Shown: positions 25,299-34,367 of the stretch, piece after piece | Layout of the letters: each line of letters opens with the position of its first letter | Position numbering within the stretch: position 1 is the first letter of the stretch | Source of the DNA: Arcobacter sp. | GTDB taxonomy: Bacteria > Campylobacterota > Campylobacteria > Campylobacterales > Arcobacteraceae | DNA: 34,367 bases | Assembly: GCA_002869565.1 (NCBI GenBank) | Contig: PKUJ01000027.1 | Coordinates: 1 to 34,367 of the forward strand | Direction: 5' to 3' | Program-made: the position numbers and the translations under genes | Notes under the pieces: generated by a model | What the model was told of the DNA's origin: nothing | What the model saw: only the letters and a program-made list of their open reading frames with translations | The model's database searches: none

Positions 25299-26177
25299 AT
25301 GTCAGAAAACTTTAATACTCTATCAAAAATAAAATTAATAGATAGAGGTGTTTTATTTATGCTTTTAAGTGCCATCTTCGGTGCATTAAACGGTGCTGTT
25401 GCAAAATTTTTAACTGGATATATGGATCCTATAGAGATTGTTTTTTATAGAAACTTTTTAGGTATTTTAATTATTTTATTTTCTTTAAAAAAGTTTTCTG
25501 TATCAGTAAATACTTCGAAATTACATCTACTTTTTTTAAGAGGTTTATTTGGCTCTTTGGCAATGGTATTATTTTTTTATACTATTGCTACTATTCCTCT
25601 TGGAGAAGCAGCTATATTAAATAAAACGTCACCATTTTTTGTAACTATTCTTGCATATTATTTGATGAAAGAGACTATTACTCTTCGCATTTTTTTTGCT
25701 CTTATTATTGGATTTTTAGGAATCATACTTATTCTGAAACCTTTTGGAATAGAGATATCATTTGAGCACTTTTTAGGAGTTTTGGGTGGTTTTTTTGCAG
25801 CTGCTGCATATGCAACAATAAAAAAGATAAAAGATATATATGATGCAAGAATAATTATGCTTTCATTTATGGGTGTTGGTATTATTATCCCTCTTGGATT
25901 ATTTTTGTTTACTCCTTATGTGCAGTTTAAAATGCATACAGAGATTTATGTTTGGGCTTTAGTATGTTTTATGGCTGTCATTTCAACAGCTTCACAATGG
26001 TTTCTTACTCGAGCATATAGTTTGAGTCAAGCAAGTATTATTGGAGTAGTAAGTTATACAAATATCCCTTTTGCAATTGGCTTTGGAATCATGTTAGGTG
26101 ATTCACTACCTGATATATATACTTTTCTAGGTATTATACTAATTATCATAGGTGGTATTTTAGTTAGTAAGAAATAA
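25299..26177 (+). CDS. EamA/DMT-family transporter
   Basis: 292 residues, ten predicted membrane helices in two EamA repeats (helix pairs such as GALNGAVAKFLTGYMDPIEI and FLGIILIIIGGILVSKK). The family exports or imports small metabolites; S-adenosylmethionine uptake and amino acid export are known examples, but the substrate cannot be told here. AAGGAA is placed correctly before ATG. It precedes the pseudouridine synthase gene by 62 bases and may share its transcript. Confidence 0.88.
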   Translation: MSENFNTLSKIKLIDRGVLFMLLSAIFGALNGAVAKFLTGYMDPIEIVFYRNFLGILIILFSLKKFSVSVNTSKLHLLFLRGLFGSLAMVLFFYTIATIPLGEAAILNKTSPFFVTILAYYLMKETITLRIFFALIIGFLGIILILKPFGIEISFEHFLGVLGGFFAAAAYATIKKIKDIYDARIIMLSFMGVGIIIPLGLFLFTPYVQFKMHTEIYVWALVCFMAVISTASQWFLTRAYSLSQASIIGVVSYTNIPFAIGFGIMLGDSLPDIYTFLGIILIIIGGILVSKK

Positions 26178-26239
26178 TTAAAGTGAGCAATCGACTCATA
26201 ATCTAGTATACTGTTTCATAATCACAAGGAATATACCCA

Positions 26240-26818
26240 ATGAATGGAACAATATACGATTCAAGAAAACTCTTAGTACTTAATAAACCTAAAGGATATT
26301 TGGTCACTCGTTCTGATGACCTTGGACGAAAAACAGTTTATGATCTTTTACCTGATTGGGTTTTTCATGATCAATGGATGCCAATAGGACGTCTTGATCT
26401 AGAATCAAAAGGACTTTTATTATTTACAAGAGATGGCAAAGTAGGTAATTTTTTGACTAAGCCAGGTAATTGCATTAAGATATATGAGATTTGGGTTAGA
26501 GGTCATGTAACAAATCAACATATTGCAGAGGCTTTAAAAGGAGTTGAAAGCAAACATGGGTTACTAAAAGCTCTTGTTGTAGAAAAAATTGGTATGGGTG
26601 GAGCGAAAACAAAACTTAGGGTACAAATTGATGAAGGAAAGAATAGGCATATCCGTCGACTTTTTGGAGCAATGAAAGATTTGAAATTTGGTACACCCTT
26701 AAAAGTTTTAAGTTTAAGCAGAATTAGTATTGGCAGTTTTAAACTCAACATAAAAAGTGGCAAATGGCGTTACCTTTTATTGGAAGAAGAAAAAATGTTA
26801 ATTAAAAATTTTAATTAA
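26240..26818 (+). CDS. RsuA/RluE-family rRNA pseudouridine synthase
   Basis: 192 residues. The catalytic segment GRLDLESKGLLLFTRDG contains the invariant Asp. LNKPKGYLVTRSD, KIYEIWVRGHV and KNRHIRRLFGAM complete the RsuA-type pattern. There is no N-terminal S4 RNA-binding domain, as in RluE, which modifies 23S rRNA; RsuA and RluB/RluF carry one. The exact rRNA site is unknown. AAGGA precedes the ATG. It converges on the GGDEF-EAL gene with 15 bases between stops. Confidence 0.88.
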   Translation: MNGTIYDSRKLLVLNKPKGYLVTRSDDLGRKTVYDLLPDWVFHDQWMPIGRLDLESKGLLLFTRDGKVGNFLTKPGNCIKIYEIWVRGHVTNQHIAEALKGVESKHGLLKALVVEKIGMGGAKTKLRVQIDEGKNRHIRRLFGAMKDLKFGTPLKVLSLSRISIGSFKLNIKSGKWRYLLLEEEKMLIKNFN

Positions 26819-26833
26819 GATGATGTCTCATTT

Positions 26834-28771
26834 TTATAAAGTGATACTATCTTGTGGCTGGGCAAGGAAGAATCCTTGAGAACGGTTTATATCTAATTCT
26901 TTTACTTTATTATAAATAGCTTCATTATGAACATATTCTGCTATAACTGTCATATTAAGTTTTTTAGCAAAACTAACAATTGTCTCTACGACAATTTGTG
27001 AATTTGTATCTGTATCAAGATTTTTTATTAATGAACCATCAATTTTAATATAGTTGACATTAAGTTTGAGTAGATACTCAAAATTTGAGTAACCTGAGCC
27101 AAAATCATCAATTGCAATTCTGCATCCTAAGGATTTCATTTCATTGATAAAAGATGAAACCTCTTCATAGTTTTCAATCTCTTCAGTTTCAAGAAGTTCT
27201 AATATGATTTTTTTATTAACATTGTATTTTTTTACGCAGTATGAAATATATTCTACAATCTTCTCATCAAGTATATCTTCAACTGATAAATTAATTGAGA
27301 AATCACAATCAAGGTGTTCAAAATATTGACAGCTTTTTTTAATCATTATTCTTGTTAATTTAGAGTAAAGCTTACTTTTTTTCGCAATTGTTAAAAAATG
27401 ATAAGGAGTTATAATACTATCATGTTCATCAATTAAACGGATTAAACATTCTGCACTTACTATTTCATTTGTTTTATTATCATATATGGCTTGGAAAAAA
27501 GGTTTGATTCTATCATTTTCAATTGCCCAATTAATTTTTTTTGTCCATTCCATATTATTTTTATACTGTTGTTCTACCTTTAAAGTCTCATCATAAAGTA
27601 AAAAATCTTTTCTTTGTTTTTTAGCTGATTTTAACGCAATATCCGCTTTTTCTAAAGCTTCTTGAATTTGAAAAGTACCTCCAATAGTAACTCTTATTTT
27701 TAATTCATTATTTTTATGATTAAAAACCATTTTTTCAATATTTCTAAGAAGTACAGTTACAAACTTTATAAAGCTATCTAAAGAAGGCTTTTTTATATAA
27801 AATAGAGCAAATTCGTCACCTGTGAGGTGTATAAGTCTTGCATCATGCTCTGTTTTTATCATTTCTGATAACTCTTGTGAAAATGATATTAGAACATTAT
27901 CTCCTACTTCATGTCCAAAGAAATCGTTAATCTCTTTAAAATCATCTATATCAATTATTAATAAGGCTCCCTCTTTATAATGATTAATATCATGCAAAAG
28001 ACTACGTCTATTAGGTAAACCTGTTAGGGCATTTGTATATAATTGTTGTCGTAGTTCTATAGTTTTTTCATCTACTTTCTCTTCAAGGAATTTATTCATA
28101 TTTTGTTGTTGTTGTGAATATTGCATAATACTTTGTTGCATATTATTTAAGGCATTTGAAATAAATCCTATTTCATTGTTTTGATTATCAAATGGAATAT
28201 GAATATTTTTATCAGGAGAATAACCTCTTACTAATTTTGCAATTTCTCGTAATGGAGAAAGCATTTTTTTTACGTATAAACTAAAAAGTAAGAAAAGTAT
28301 TCCTAGCAAAAAAAGTACTTTGAGTAATAGTGTTCTATATGTAAGTAGAAGTTCTTTATAGTTTTTATTAGAATAGGTAAGTATTAATGTTCCTATCTTT
28401 TTTTGGGAATTTGGCTGAAAAATAGAATTTTTAACAACAAATGAATCATCAAAATGATTTTCAAATTCTTTTGACTTTATTTCATTAATAAGTTTATCGC
28501 CTTTTAGTACTTTTATGGCTAAGATATTTGGATTTGTTACAAGTTGCTTTGTTAATTGTTCAATTCTATCGTCTAGATTTAAATAAATGTTTAAAGCAAT
28601 TAGCGGTTCAATAGTACTTAGTACTAGTTTTGCTTTTTCTGTTTCAACATTGTAAAATGCTTTTTTATTTATTTTTTCAAAAATATTAAAAATAATCAAA
28701 ATGGAAACTAAGGTTATAATGGTAATAAAAAAAACTATTTTACTAGAGAGTGATTTTATTTTTTGTTTCAT
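26834..28771 (-). CDS. Membrane GGDEF-EAL protein with periplasmic sensor (YfiN-like front end)
   Basis: 645 residues. Helices at about 13-30 and 146-166 flank a small periplasmic domain; a HAMP-like segment and a Gln-rich coiled coil follow. The GGDEF domain (about 245-380; LTGLPNRRS, IDIDDFKEIND) has LTGDEF in place of GGDEF, and no RxxD inhibitory site is visible. The EAL domain (about 405-645) has ECLIRL, INLS, LELLETEE, DDFGSGYSN, YIKID, IAEYV and QGF, so the metal and catalytic residues are present and phosphodiesterase activity is likely. Cyclase activity is less certain. It is last in an operon after a TonB receptor and a periplasmic protein. Confidence 0.88.
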   Translation of the reverse strand: MKQKIKSLSSKIVFFITIITLVSILIIFNIFEKINKKAFYNVETEKAKLVLSTIEPLIALNIYLNLDDRIEQLTKQLVTNPNILAIKVLKGDKLINEIKSKEFENHFDDSFVVKNSIFQPNSQKKIGTLILTYSNKNYKELLLTYRTLLLKVLFLLGILFLLFSLYVKKMLSPLREIAKLVRGYSPDKNIHIPFDNQNNEIGFISNALNNMQQSIMQYSQQQQNMNKFLEEKVDEKTIELRQQLYTNALTGLPNRRSLLHDINHYKEGALLIIDIDDFKEINDFFGHEVGDNVLISFSQELSEMIKTEHDARLIHLTGDEFALFYIKKPSLDSFIKFVTVLLRNIEKMVFNHKNNELKIRVTIGGTFQIQEALEKADIALKSAKKQRKDFLLYDETLKVEQQYKNNMEWTKKINWAIENDRIKPFFQAIYDNKTNEIVSAECLIRLIDEHDSIITPYHFLTIAKKSKLYSKLTRIMIKKSCQYFEHLDCDFSINLSVEDILDEKIVEYISYCVKKYNVNKKIILELLETEEIENYEEVSSFINEMKSLGCRIAIDDFGSGYSNFEYLLKLNVNYIKIDGSLIKNLDTDTNSQIVVETIVSFAKKLNMTVIAEYVHNEAIYNKVKELDINRSQGFFLAQPQDSITL

Positions 28772-28792
28772 TGTAAAATTTACACTCTTTTT

Positions 28793-29410
28793 TTATTTCT
28801 TATTAAATAGACTGGCATAATAACTTTTTGTATCTAATCTATTTTGATATTGTTTATCGTCTTCATATGCATAATCTTTTTCAACAAATTGAACCATTTG
28901 TAATAAGGCATCTACAAATTCTATTTTTTGGGTAAATAGGATTTCTTTTTTTAGATACAATACTGTTGACTTTTCAATTACTAAAGAGAACATTAATCCT
29001 TTACTAAGATTATTAAGATCATATGAAAATGAAATAATTCCCTTTTCTCTTGCTATTTTAGCAATCTTTTCAACTCTTTCACTCAAGTTAAGTACATAAA
29101 CAGCAGAAGAGTTTGTTTTCTCAGAAAAGTTTTCAAAATCTACTAAGTTTATTTTATATTCATAAGTATCTAAATGTCCTTTAAAATTTTTATCAATAAA
29201 ATTTTGAATAGATAAAGCAGTAATATAGTCTGATTTATCATAAACAATAGTGTAAACTATTTTATCATCAATAAGTTTATCCTCTATTTTTTTATCTAAA
29301 AGAATAATTTTAGGGAAAATAGAAGCTTGTGCTTTAAGTATGACATCATCATAGTTATATGCAAAAACTATATTAATAAGAGTTAAATAAAGAAAAAGTA
29401 TTTTTTTCAT
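28793..29410 (-). CDS. Small periplasmic protein, possibly YfiR-like
   Basis: 205 residues. A signal peptide (ending IVFAY) leads to an alpha/beta protein: AQASIFPKIILLDKKI near the start, VYVLNLSERVEKIAKIAREKGI in the middle and GLMFSLVIEKSTVLYLKKEIL near the end. Size, compartment and position just before a membrane GGDEF gene match YfiR, which restrains the cyclase YfiN from the periplasm. YfiR's cysteines are absent, so the match is by context more than sequence. It starts directly after the TonB receptor stop. Confidence 0.65.
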   Translation of the reverse strand: MKKILFLYLTLINIVFAYNYDDVILKAQASIFPKIILLDKKIEDKLIDDKIVYTIVYDKSDYITALSIQNFIDKNFKGHLDTYEYKINLVDFENFSEKTNSSAVYVLNLSERVEKIAKIAREKGIISFSYDLNNLSKGLMFSLVIEKSTVLYLKKEILFTQKIEFVDALLQMVQFVEKDYAYEDDKQYQNRLDTKSYYASLFNKK

Positions 29411-31525
29411 CTAAAACTCCTTTCTTATAGTTAGCAAAACAGTTCTGCCTTCTTGTTCATAATCTTCAGTATATGTATTTGGAGCAGAGGGATAGATGAC
29501 TTTTTCATTAAAAATATTTTTTATACTGAGAGTAACATTATAATTATTTTTATAATTCTTATAGTTTAAAGTTGTGTCAAAAGTAGTATATGAAGGAACT
29601 TTCTCTCTTCTGTCACCTGTTATTCTATCTTTTGAACTAACATACTTTGCAATACCACCAATAGATAAAGTATCATTTATATCATAAATATAATAACCTT
29701 TAGCTAAGTGATGTGCTACATTTGAAAGATTTGTATGAGCTCTGGTATCTTTTATATTAGAAGTTCCTGTTACATATGAATAGTTTAAATATAATTTATC
29801 AGATGAAGTGATATGTCCGGTATATTCAAGTTCTAAACCATGAATATCTGTATCTAAGACATTTCTATATAATGGATCTGTTGCTGAGTTATATATTTGA
29901 TTTTTGTTCTGTAAATAGAAAAGATTTGCTTGTAAAGATGATTCATTTGAGAATTTCTTAATATATGCAAGCTCAAAGGCATCTACTTTTTCTGGTTCTA
30001 TACTTGTACTACCAACACGTGCAGAATTATTTGCTGTAAACATCTCTTGCCAAGATGGATTTCTATGTGAACGGCTATAAATTCCTTTAAATATATTTTT
30101 CGAGTCGTGTTGATATACCATTGATATTCTTGGTTCAATTCCTGCATTTTTATAAGATGTTTGTTCGTAATTAAAACCATATATAAAACTAAGACTATTG
30201 TTATATTGAAATTCATCTTGTAACGAAAATATTTGAATGTCACGCTTTGCATTTTTATCAAAAAAAGGAAAAGTCTCTGTGTAATCTACAAGTAGGGCAT
30301 CTCCAGTATCCCAATTTGATAATTTGGAAACCATATCTACCGTCTCTTCTCTTATCAATCTATATCCTGTAGTGATTATATGTTGTTCAAGTCCAGTATA
30401 AGTAAGATATGTAGATTGGTATAAGGTTCTTTGTTTTGCTAAGTGCTCTCCATAAATACCATTATTGAAAGTAACATTTTCAATAGTACCATCTAAATTA
30501 TATTGGTAATAATCCATGAATTTTTCACCATCTGCACCTAGTTTAGATTTTGAATTAAATGAATCATATTTAATCCCAGCTTTTATGTCAACATAAAAAT
30601 CATTAATTGTTTTATCATAACCTAATTCAAGATAAGAACTTGGTAATTTTAATCTATCTTTGTCTTGTGGTAAGGCAAGATTAATTCCGTAAGCACTTCC
30701 TTGTGTATGATCAAGAACACGTCCTTTAAGAGAAAAGTCTTTATATTTAAGATTAAGACCTAATGAATAGTCTTTAGTCCAAACAGGAGCATCACCAGTT
30801 TTAGATAGACCTGTATTATCATAAAGGCCAGGGATACTCATAGAACCTTGGGAAAATCCATCTGGTCCTGCATATAGTTTTTTGTTGTCTTCTTGATAAT
30901 AAAAGTCTACAGTGGCATTAAGATTTTCTGTTTTAAATTTTTTAATAAAGCCACCCATTCTATAATCATATGAACCATATTTAAAGATAAATCTATCTTT
31001 TGACTCAAAATCTTTAAAATCTTCAGCATATGTTATTATATTTATTGATCCAGCATATGCATTAACACCGTTAGTTTTACTTCCAGGACCTCTTACCACT
31101 TCTATTCTTTTTATCATTTCAATTGGAAATCCAAGGTATTCAGAATAGGCATCAAAAAAGAGGTTATTTACTAATACATCATCAATAAAAATTTTTGTTT
31201 GACCATAAGCAAGAGAATTTGAACCACGAAATATAGGAGTTTGGTTATTGAAATTATCAGTAGTTATATCAATCCCAGGAACAAGTAGAAGTGCTTCTTT
31301 GAGGTTAGATATACCTAATTTCTCTAACTGAGTACCTTTAAATACTGATATGATATAGGGTTGATAATTTTCATTTTGTTTTGTTATAGTAGCAACACTA
31401 TTAAATCTATTCATGTCCTTAGAAATAGAATCTAATATATCATTGTTTTGAGCATTTAAACTAGTAAAGTTCATAACTAGTAATGAAGATATTGCTAAAA
31501 AATTCCAAAAAAACTTACGTTTCAA
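29411..31525 (-). CDS. TonB-dependent outer-membrane receptor
   Basis: 704 residues from TTG 31525, which has AGGGAGA five bases upstream and begins a proper signal peptide (KRKFFWNF through TSLNAQ). The longer frame to 31594 would add 23 residues before the signal and is unlikely. A plug domain (about 55-170: LKEALLLVPGIDI, RIEVVRGPGS, AGSINIITY) precedes a 22-strand barrel ending in the aromatic LTIRKEF. The ligand is unknown; the plug resembles siderophore, cobalamin or heme receptors in general. No exbB/exbD/tonB or ABC importer lies nearby. It is followed without gap by a periplasmic protein and a c-di-GMP enzyme. Confidence 0.9.
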   Translation of the reverse strand: MKRKFFWNFLAISSLLVMNFTSLNAQNNDILDSISKDMNRFNSVATITKQNENYQPYIISVFKGTQLEKLGISNLKEALLLVPGIDITTDNFNNQTPIFRGSNSLAYGQTKIFIDDVLVNNLFFDAYSEYLGFPIEMIKRIEVVRGPGSKTNGVNAYAGSINIITYAEDFKDFESKDRFIFKYGSYDYRMGGFIKKFKTENLNATVDFYYQEDNKKLYAGPDGFSQGSMSIPGLYDNTGLSKTGDAPVWTKDYSLGLNLKYKDFSLKGRVLDHTQGSAYGINLALPQDKDRLKLPSSYLELGYDKTINDFYVDIKAGIKYDSFNSKSKLGADGEKFMDYYQYNLDGTIENVTFNNGIYGEHLAKQRTLYQSTYLTYTGLEQHIITTGYRLIREETVDMVSKLSNWDTGDALLVDYTETFPFFDKNAKRDIQIFSLQDEFQYNNSLSFIYGFNYEQTSYKNAGIEPRISMVYQHDSKNIFKGIYSRSHRNPSWQEMFTANNSARVGSTSIEPEKVDAFELAYIKKFSNESSLQANLFYLQNKNQIYNSATDPLYRNVLDTDIHGLELEYTGHITSSDKLYLNYSYVTGTSNIKDTRAHTNLSNVAHHLAKGYYIYDINDTLSIGGIAKYVSSKDRITGDRREKVPSYTTFDTTLNYKNYKNNYNVTLSIKNIFNEKVIYPSAPNTYTEDYEQEGRTVLLTIRKEF

Positions 31526-31540
31526 TTTCTTCTCCCTAAA

Positions 31541-31567
31541 TTGTAAAAATCTGGGAGGTTTTTCCCA
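31541..31567 (-). promoter_or_regulatory. Leader hairpin before the TonB receptor gene
   Basis: On the minus strand TGGGA, a six-base loop and TCCCA are followed by GATTTTT. The stem is only five pairs, but a hairpin with a T run just upstream of the ribosome site could attenuate transcription of the receptor operon. Confidence 0.3.
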
Positions 31568-31594
31568 ATTTATATATATGAAATAATTGTACAA

Positions 31595-31838
31595 TTTTTT
31601 GATAAAGTAATTAATTAATAATTTATTCTAGCATATGTAAACTGTTCTAATCTTTAATTTGACTTAGTATAAAAATAATATATTATTTTTATAATTAATT
31701 AAAGTATTACGTATGTAAAGATTAATCTTGAATTTAATAAATTTTTTTAAATAAATAATACTTGCATATTTTTCTATTTAATTTAAAAAAAATAATAATC
31801 AAATCATTATTCTGAAAATTGACTTTTCAAGAATTAAG
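31595..31838. other. A/T-rich intergenic region upstream of the TonB receptor operon
   Basis: About 240 bases of A/T-rich sequence. It should hold the promoter of the receptor operon and the end of the DUF3144 message. I could not fix either with confidence. Confidence 0.3.
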
Positions 31839-32117
31839 TTATTTAAATTCAAAAGCCTCTATATGACTATCAATATGCTGTTCTAACATTTGTTTATACT
31901 CTTTTAGGAAGTATTCAGTTATTTCATCTTTTGCTTCTTTCATATTTTCTGCTGATTCAAATTCACATGCCGCTACCCAAGCATTGAATCTTGCTGCACC
32001 AAATAAAAATGAAGCACTAACTTCTCCTGGTGTTAATGTTTCTGTTTCACTTAATTGTTCATTTGCTAAAAAAATATAAGCATCTGCTCTTTTAATAAAT
32101 GGTTCTTTATTTTCCAT
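31839..32117 (-). CDS. DUF3144-family small protein
   Basis: 92 residues, acidic, no signal or membrane segment. The core LFGAARFNAWVAACEF after an N-terminal FIKRADAYIFLANEQ matches what I recall of DUF3144, a family without known function. AAGGAAG is well placed before ATG. It lies 76 bases downstream of the FIST kinase gene in the same direction and may share its transcript. Confidence 0.75.
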   Translation of the reverse strand: MENKEPFIKRADAYIFLANEQLSETETLTPGEVSASFLFGAARFNAWVAACEFESAENMKEAKDEITEYFLKEYKQMLEQHIDSHIEAFEFK

Positions 32118-32193
32118 TAATCTTCCTTGTTAATTTTGTGAATTATATATAAATTTTACTTCATATAAATTTTATTTTAGTTTAGAAGAGAAA

Positions 32194-34104
32194 TTATTTT
32201 GGGATATAAATATTAACACATACTCCATTATTCTTATTTTCAACAGATATTTTTCCATTCATATGTTTTTCAATAACTATTTTGCTCATATAAAGTCCAA
32301 GGCCTGAACCATTTAAGATATTTTTTGTTGTGAAATATTGATTAAAAATATTATTTATGATTTTACTATCTATTCCTCCTGCATTATCACAAATACATAT
32401 TTCAATATTTTCAATATTTTCAATAGCTGATATTATAATTATTCTTTTTTCTTTTTGATTTAATATAAATGCTTCTTTTGAGTTATTTATTAAGTTTAGT
32501 AAAACTTGCATCAAGTCACGTTTATGGATAAGGATAGTAGTGTCGCATTTATTTTGAATTATTAATTTGATGTTGTTATCTTCAAGGTTTGAATTTATAA
32601 TATCTGTTGTTTCTTCTATAATAGTTTTAATTGAAATTTCTTTTTTATCTTTTTTAGGGCTAAAATAGTCTTTGAAATTTTCTATTATTTGTGAAAGATC
32701 TAAAGATTCTTTTAAAATAGAATTTATATTTTCATTAAGACTTTTTTCATCTAAAGAATCAAGTTCTTGGTCAGCCAAAATATTATTTGCATTCATTGAA
32801 ATTATATTCAGAGGTTGTCTCCATTGGTGTGCAATCATATTTAAAAGTTCACCCATGGCTGCATTACGTGATTGTGCTATCATAATTTCATCTTTACGTT
32901 GAAGTTCTTCTGTTGATATATGTATAAGGTGTGCTAAGGCTTGAACTGTAGAACTTGCATTCTTTTCAATATCAAGGATAACTTTTTTTCTGTTATTGAT
33001 ATCTACTTCACTTAATGCAAGTATAGTCATACTTTGATTTAATAATTCTTTATTTTTTTCACTACAAAAAAATTCACCATAAGTATAAAAACCACTTGTG
33101 GGAGCTATTTGATTATAAATAAGTGTTTCATTTTCAATTTTTTCTGGCATAAATCTTCTTCTTGCCATACATGAATAAATAAATATACTCTCTATTGGTT
33201 GATTATAAAGTTTATCAATATGATATTGTGTTTTACCAAGTATTTTATCTGCATTCCCATAAGCAAATCTAACTTCATCTAATTCATGAAGATTTCCAGC
33301 AAAAAGTAAAGAACCATCATCGTATTTTCCAATAGCTGCTCTTGCAATTTCAATACCATCTTTTTCTAAGATTAGAGGAAATTCAATACCAATATGTGGC
33401 AATTGTTCACTTATATCTTTCCCCAGATAATAGCTGTATGTTTCCACTGCAGTTTTATCATCAATCATATAGACTCTATTTTTATCTGATTTCGTAATTT
33501 TTAGTTTTTGACCAATTGGAAGCCAATTAAAACTATAATCTGTAAATACTTCTAACTCAGAACTACTTAAAGATACTCCTACAACTCCTTTTTCATATAT
33601 TTTATCTTTTGTGAAAATGTAAGTTTGTGTAAACATTGCATTATCTCCAGCAAGTCCACCAGATACAATAATTTGTTTATTAATTGAATTGATTCCATTT
33701 AGATATTCTTCTCCATTACCTTCTAGTCCATCAATAAAAGATATTATGACTTTACTATCCTCTTGGATTATATTTGTAGCCAAATCAGAGCCTGCTTGAA
33801 AATAGTTTTCAAACTCATTAGATATATGTGTTTTTAAGGTCACTTTTTCAAATATTGTAAAACTTATTACGGTTTTTTCCGTGGATACTTCTCCGTCTTT
33901 TATCTCTCCATCTGTAGTTGAACCTATTAGTGAAGATAAAGGAAAGTTTTCTAAAAAAAATCTTGTTAATTCCTTGATAAAAGTTAAATCATTATTATGA
34001 GTGAATATTTGAATTAAGAGTTTTGAGGAGTCCTTGATATTGTTTTTTTTTATAAAATCACTTAGATTATCATGTGAAATATAATATGTATTTATAGTTT
34101 TCAT
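32194..34104 (-). CDS. FIST-domain cytoplasmic sensor histidine kinase
   Basis: 636 residues with no membrane helix. Residues about 25-225 are FIST_N (LIGSTTDGEI, VSGGLAGDNA) and about 225-370 FIST_C (IYSCMARR, PTSGFYTYGEF), a sensor pair thought to bind small ligands such as amino acids. The kinase part has GELLNMIAHQWRQPLNII (phosphoacceptor His), then DNAGG and GSGLGLYMSK. AAAGG is eight bases before the ATG. A response regulator is not next to it. The kinase half is similar in style to the membrane kinase at 21390-22886. Confidence 0.9.
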   Translation of the reverse strand: MKTINTYYISHDNLSDFIKKNNIKDSSKLLIQIFTHNNDLTFIKELTRFFLENFPLSSLIGSTTDGEIKDGEVSTEKTVISFTIFEKVTLKTHISNEFENYFQAGSDLATNIIQEDSKVIISFIDGLEGNGEEYLNGINSINKQIIVSGGLAGDNAMFTQTYIFTKDKIYEKGVVGVSLSSSELEVFTDYSFNWLPIGQKLKITKSDKNRVYMIDDKTAVETYSYYLGKDISEQLPHIGIEFPLILEKDGIEIARAAIGKYDDGSLLFAGNLHELDEVRFAYGNADKILGKTQYHIDKLYNQPIESIFIYSCMARRRFMPEKIENETLIYNQIAPTSGFYTYGEFFCSEKNKELLNQSMTILALSEVDINNRKKVILDIEKNASSTVQALAHLIHISTEELQRKDEIMIAQSRNAAMGELLNMIAHQWRQPLNIISMNANNILADQELDSLDEKSLNENINSILKESLDLSQIIENFKDYFSPKKDKKEISIKTIIEETTDIINSNLEDNNIKLIIQNKCDTTILIHKRDLMQVLLNLINNSKEAFILNQKEKRIIIISAIENIENIEICICDNAGGIDSKIINNIFNQYFTTKNILNGSGLGLYMSKIVIEKHMNGKISVENKNNGVCVNIYIPK

Positions 34105-34227
34105 TTAAATACCTTTAAAATATCTTTAAAACATTTTACATCATACACTATTAATATAAGTTCAAATCTCTTGTTATAAGTCTCTCTTATTTTAAAATAG
34201 GATAGAATTAAATTAAAAAAGAGCCAT

Positions 34228-34367
34228 ATGTTTGAGACAAATGATTATTGGGAAGAAGAGTTTATAGAATATGATGACAAAAATTTGGATTCAATATATT
34301 TTGATGATTGTACTTTTATAAAATGTGATTTTTCAAAAAGTAATATATATAATTGTAAGTTTACGGA
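34228..34367 (+). CDS. N-terminal part of a pentapeptide-repeat protein (partial)
   Basis: 46 residues run off the right edge from ATG 34228. After an acidic start (DYWEEEFIEYDD) the pattern becomes A/C-D/x-F steps: LDSIYFDDCTFIKCDFSKSNIYNCKF. These are pentapeptide repeats, which form a right-handed beta-helix; function cannot be told from the fragment. It diverges from the FIST kinase gene. Confidence 0.75.
   Translation, partial: MFETNDYWEEEFIEYDDKNLDSIYFDDCTFIKCDFSKSNIYNCKFT

Noticed and set aside
29411-31594. Longer start of the TonB receptor at 31594
   Set aside because: It would put 23 residues before the signal peptide; the TTG at 31525 has a strong ribosome site.

Overview
The window is A+T-rich DNA with compact gene packing and strong purine-rich ribosome sites. 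The protein families point to a free-living, probably marine, Arcobacter-type member of the Campylobacterota: histidine kinases with the HQWRQPL phosphoacceptor motif, GuaA, NadB, an NhaD-type antiporter, FecR/CHASE2 genes and many c-di-GMP proteins. This assignment is inferred from protein character, not from a marker gene.

Layout. (1) 1-286: end of an unrecognised CDS and a tRNA-like 5' fragment. (2) 287-7853, minus strand: a four-gene signalling and secretion cluster. In transcription order it holds a metallo-beta-lactamase-fold phosphodiesterase/GAF/HD-GYP protein, a CHASE2 adenylate cyclase, a TPR plus outer-membrane barrel protein resembling Slam (type XI secretion), and a FecR protein whose C-terminus resembles the TbpB beta-barrel of Slam cargo. 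(3) 7918-9995, minus: aspartate-type aminotransferase followed by a cation-diffusion-facilitator exporter. (4) 10056-13978: a YgjP-like metallopeptidase, a possible DUF721 protein, and a tightly coupled plus-strand run of a 41-residue lipoprotein, nadB and nhaD. nhaD is broken by an in-frame TAA. (5) 14115-15650: guaA.

(6) About 15650-20320: a chromosomal integron next to guaA. It has an integron-type integrase carrying the family-specific extra helix, a promoter pointing into the array, an attI core site, and three cassettes with attC sites. For each cassette the 7-base R'' box is the exact reverse complement of that cassette's own 5' core site, which fixes the boundaries. The cassettes encode an unknown exported protein on more G+C-rich DNA, a putative phage abortive infection (putAbiC) membrane protein, and an unknown 406-residue protein with a possible PD-(D/E)XK core. 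A fourth, decayed HNH-nuclease cassette ends in half an attC.

(7) 20320-26818: GNAT acetyltransferase (PhnO-like), rhodanese, a PhnD-like binding protein with a sensor kinase, an AbrB-family membrane protein, an EamA transporter and an RsuA/RluE-type pseudouridine synthase. (8) 26834-31525, minus: TonB-dependent receptor, small periplasmic protein and membrane GGDEF-EAL protein, a layout reminiscent of YfiBNR. (9) 31839-34367: DUF3144 protein, FIST-domain sensor kinase and the start of a pentapeptide-repeat gene.

The strongest leads are the integron with a defence-like cassette set, the FecR/Slam-like pair beside a cAMP/c-di-GMP gene pair, and the interrupted nhaD.
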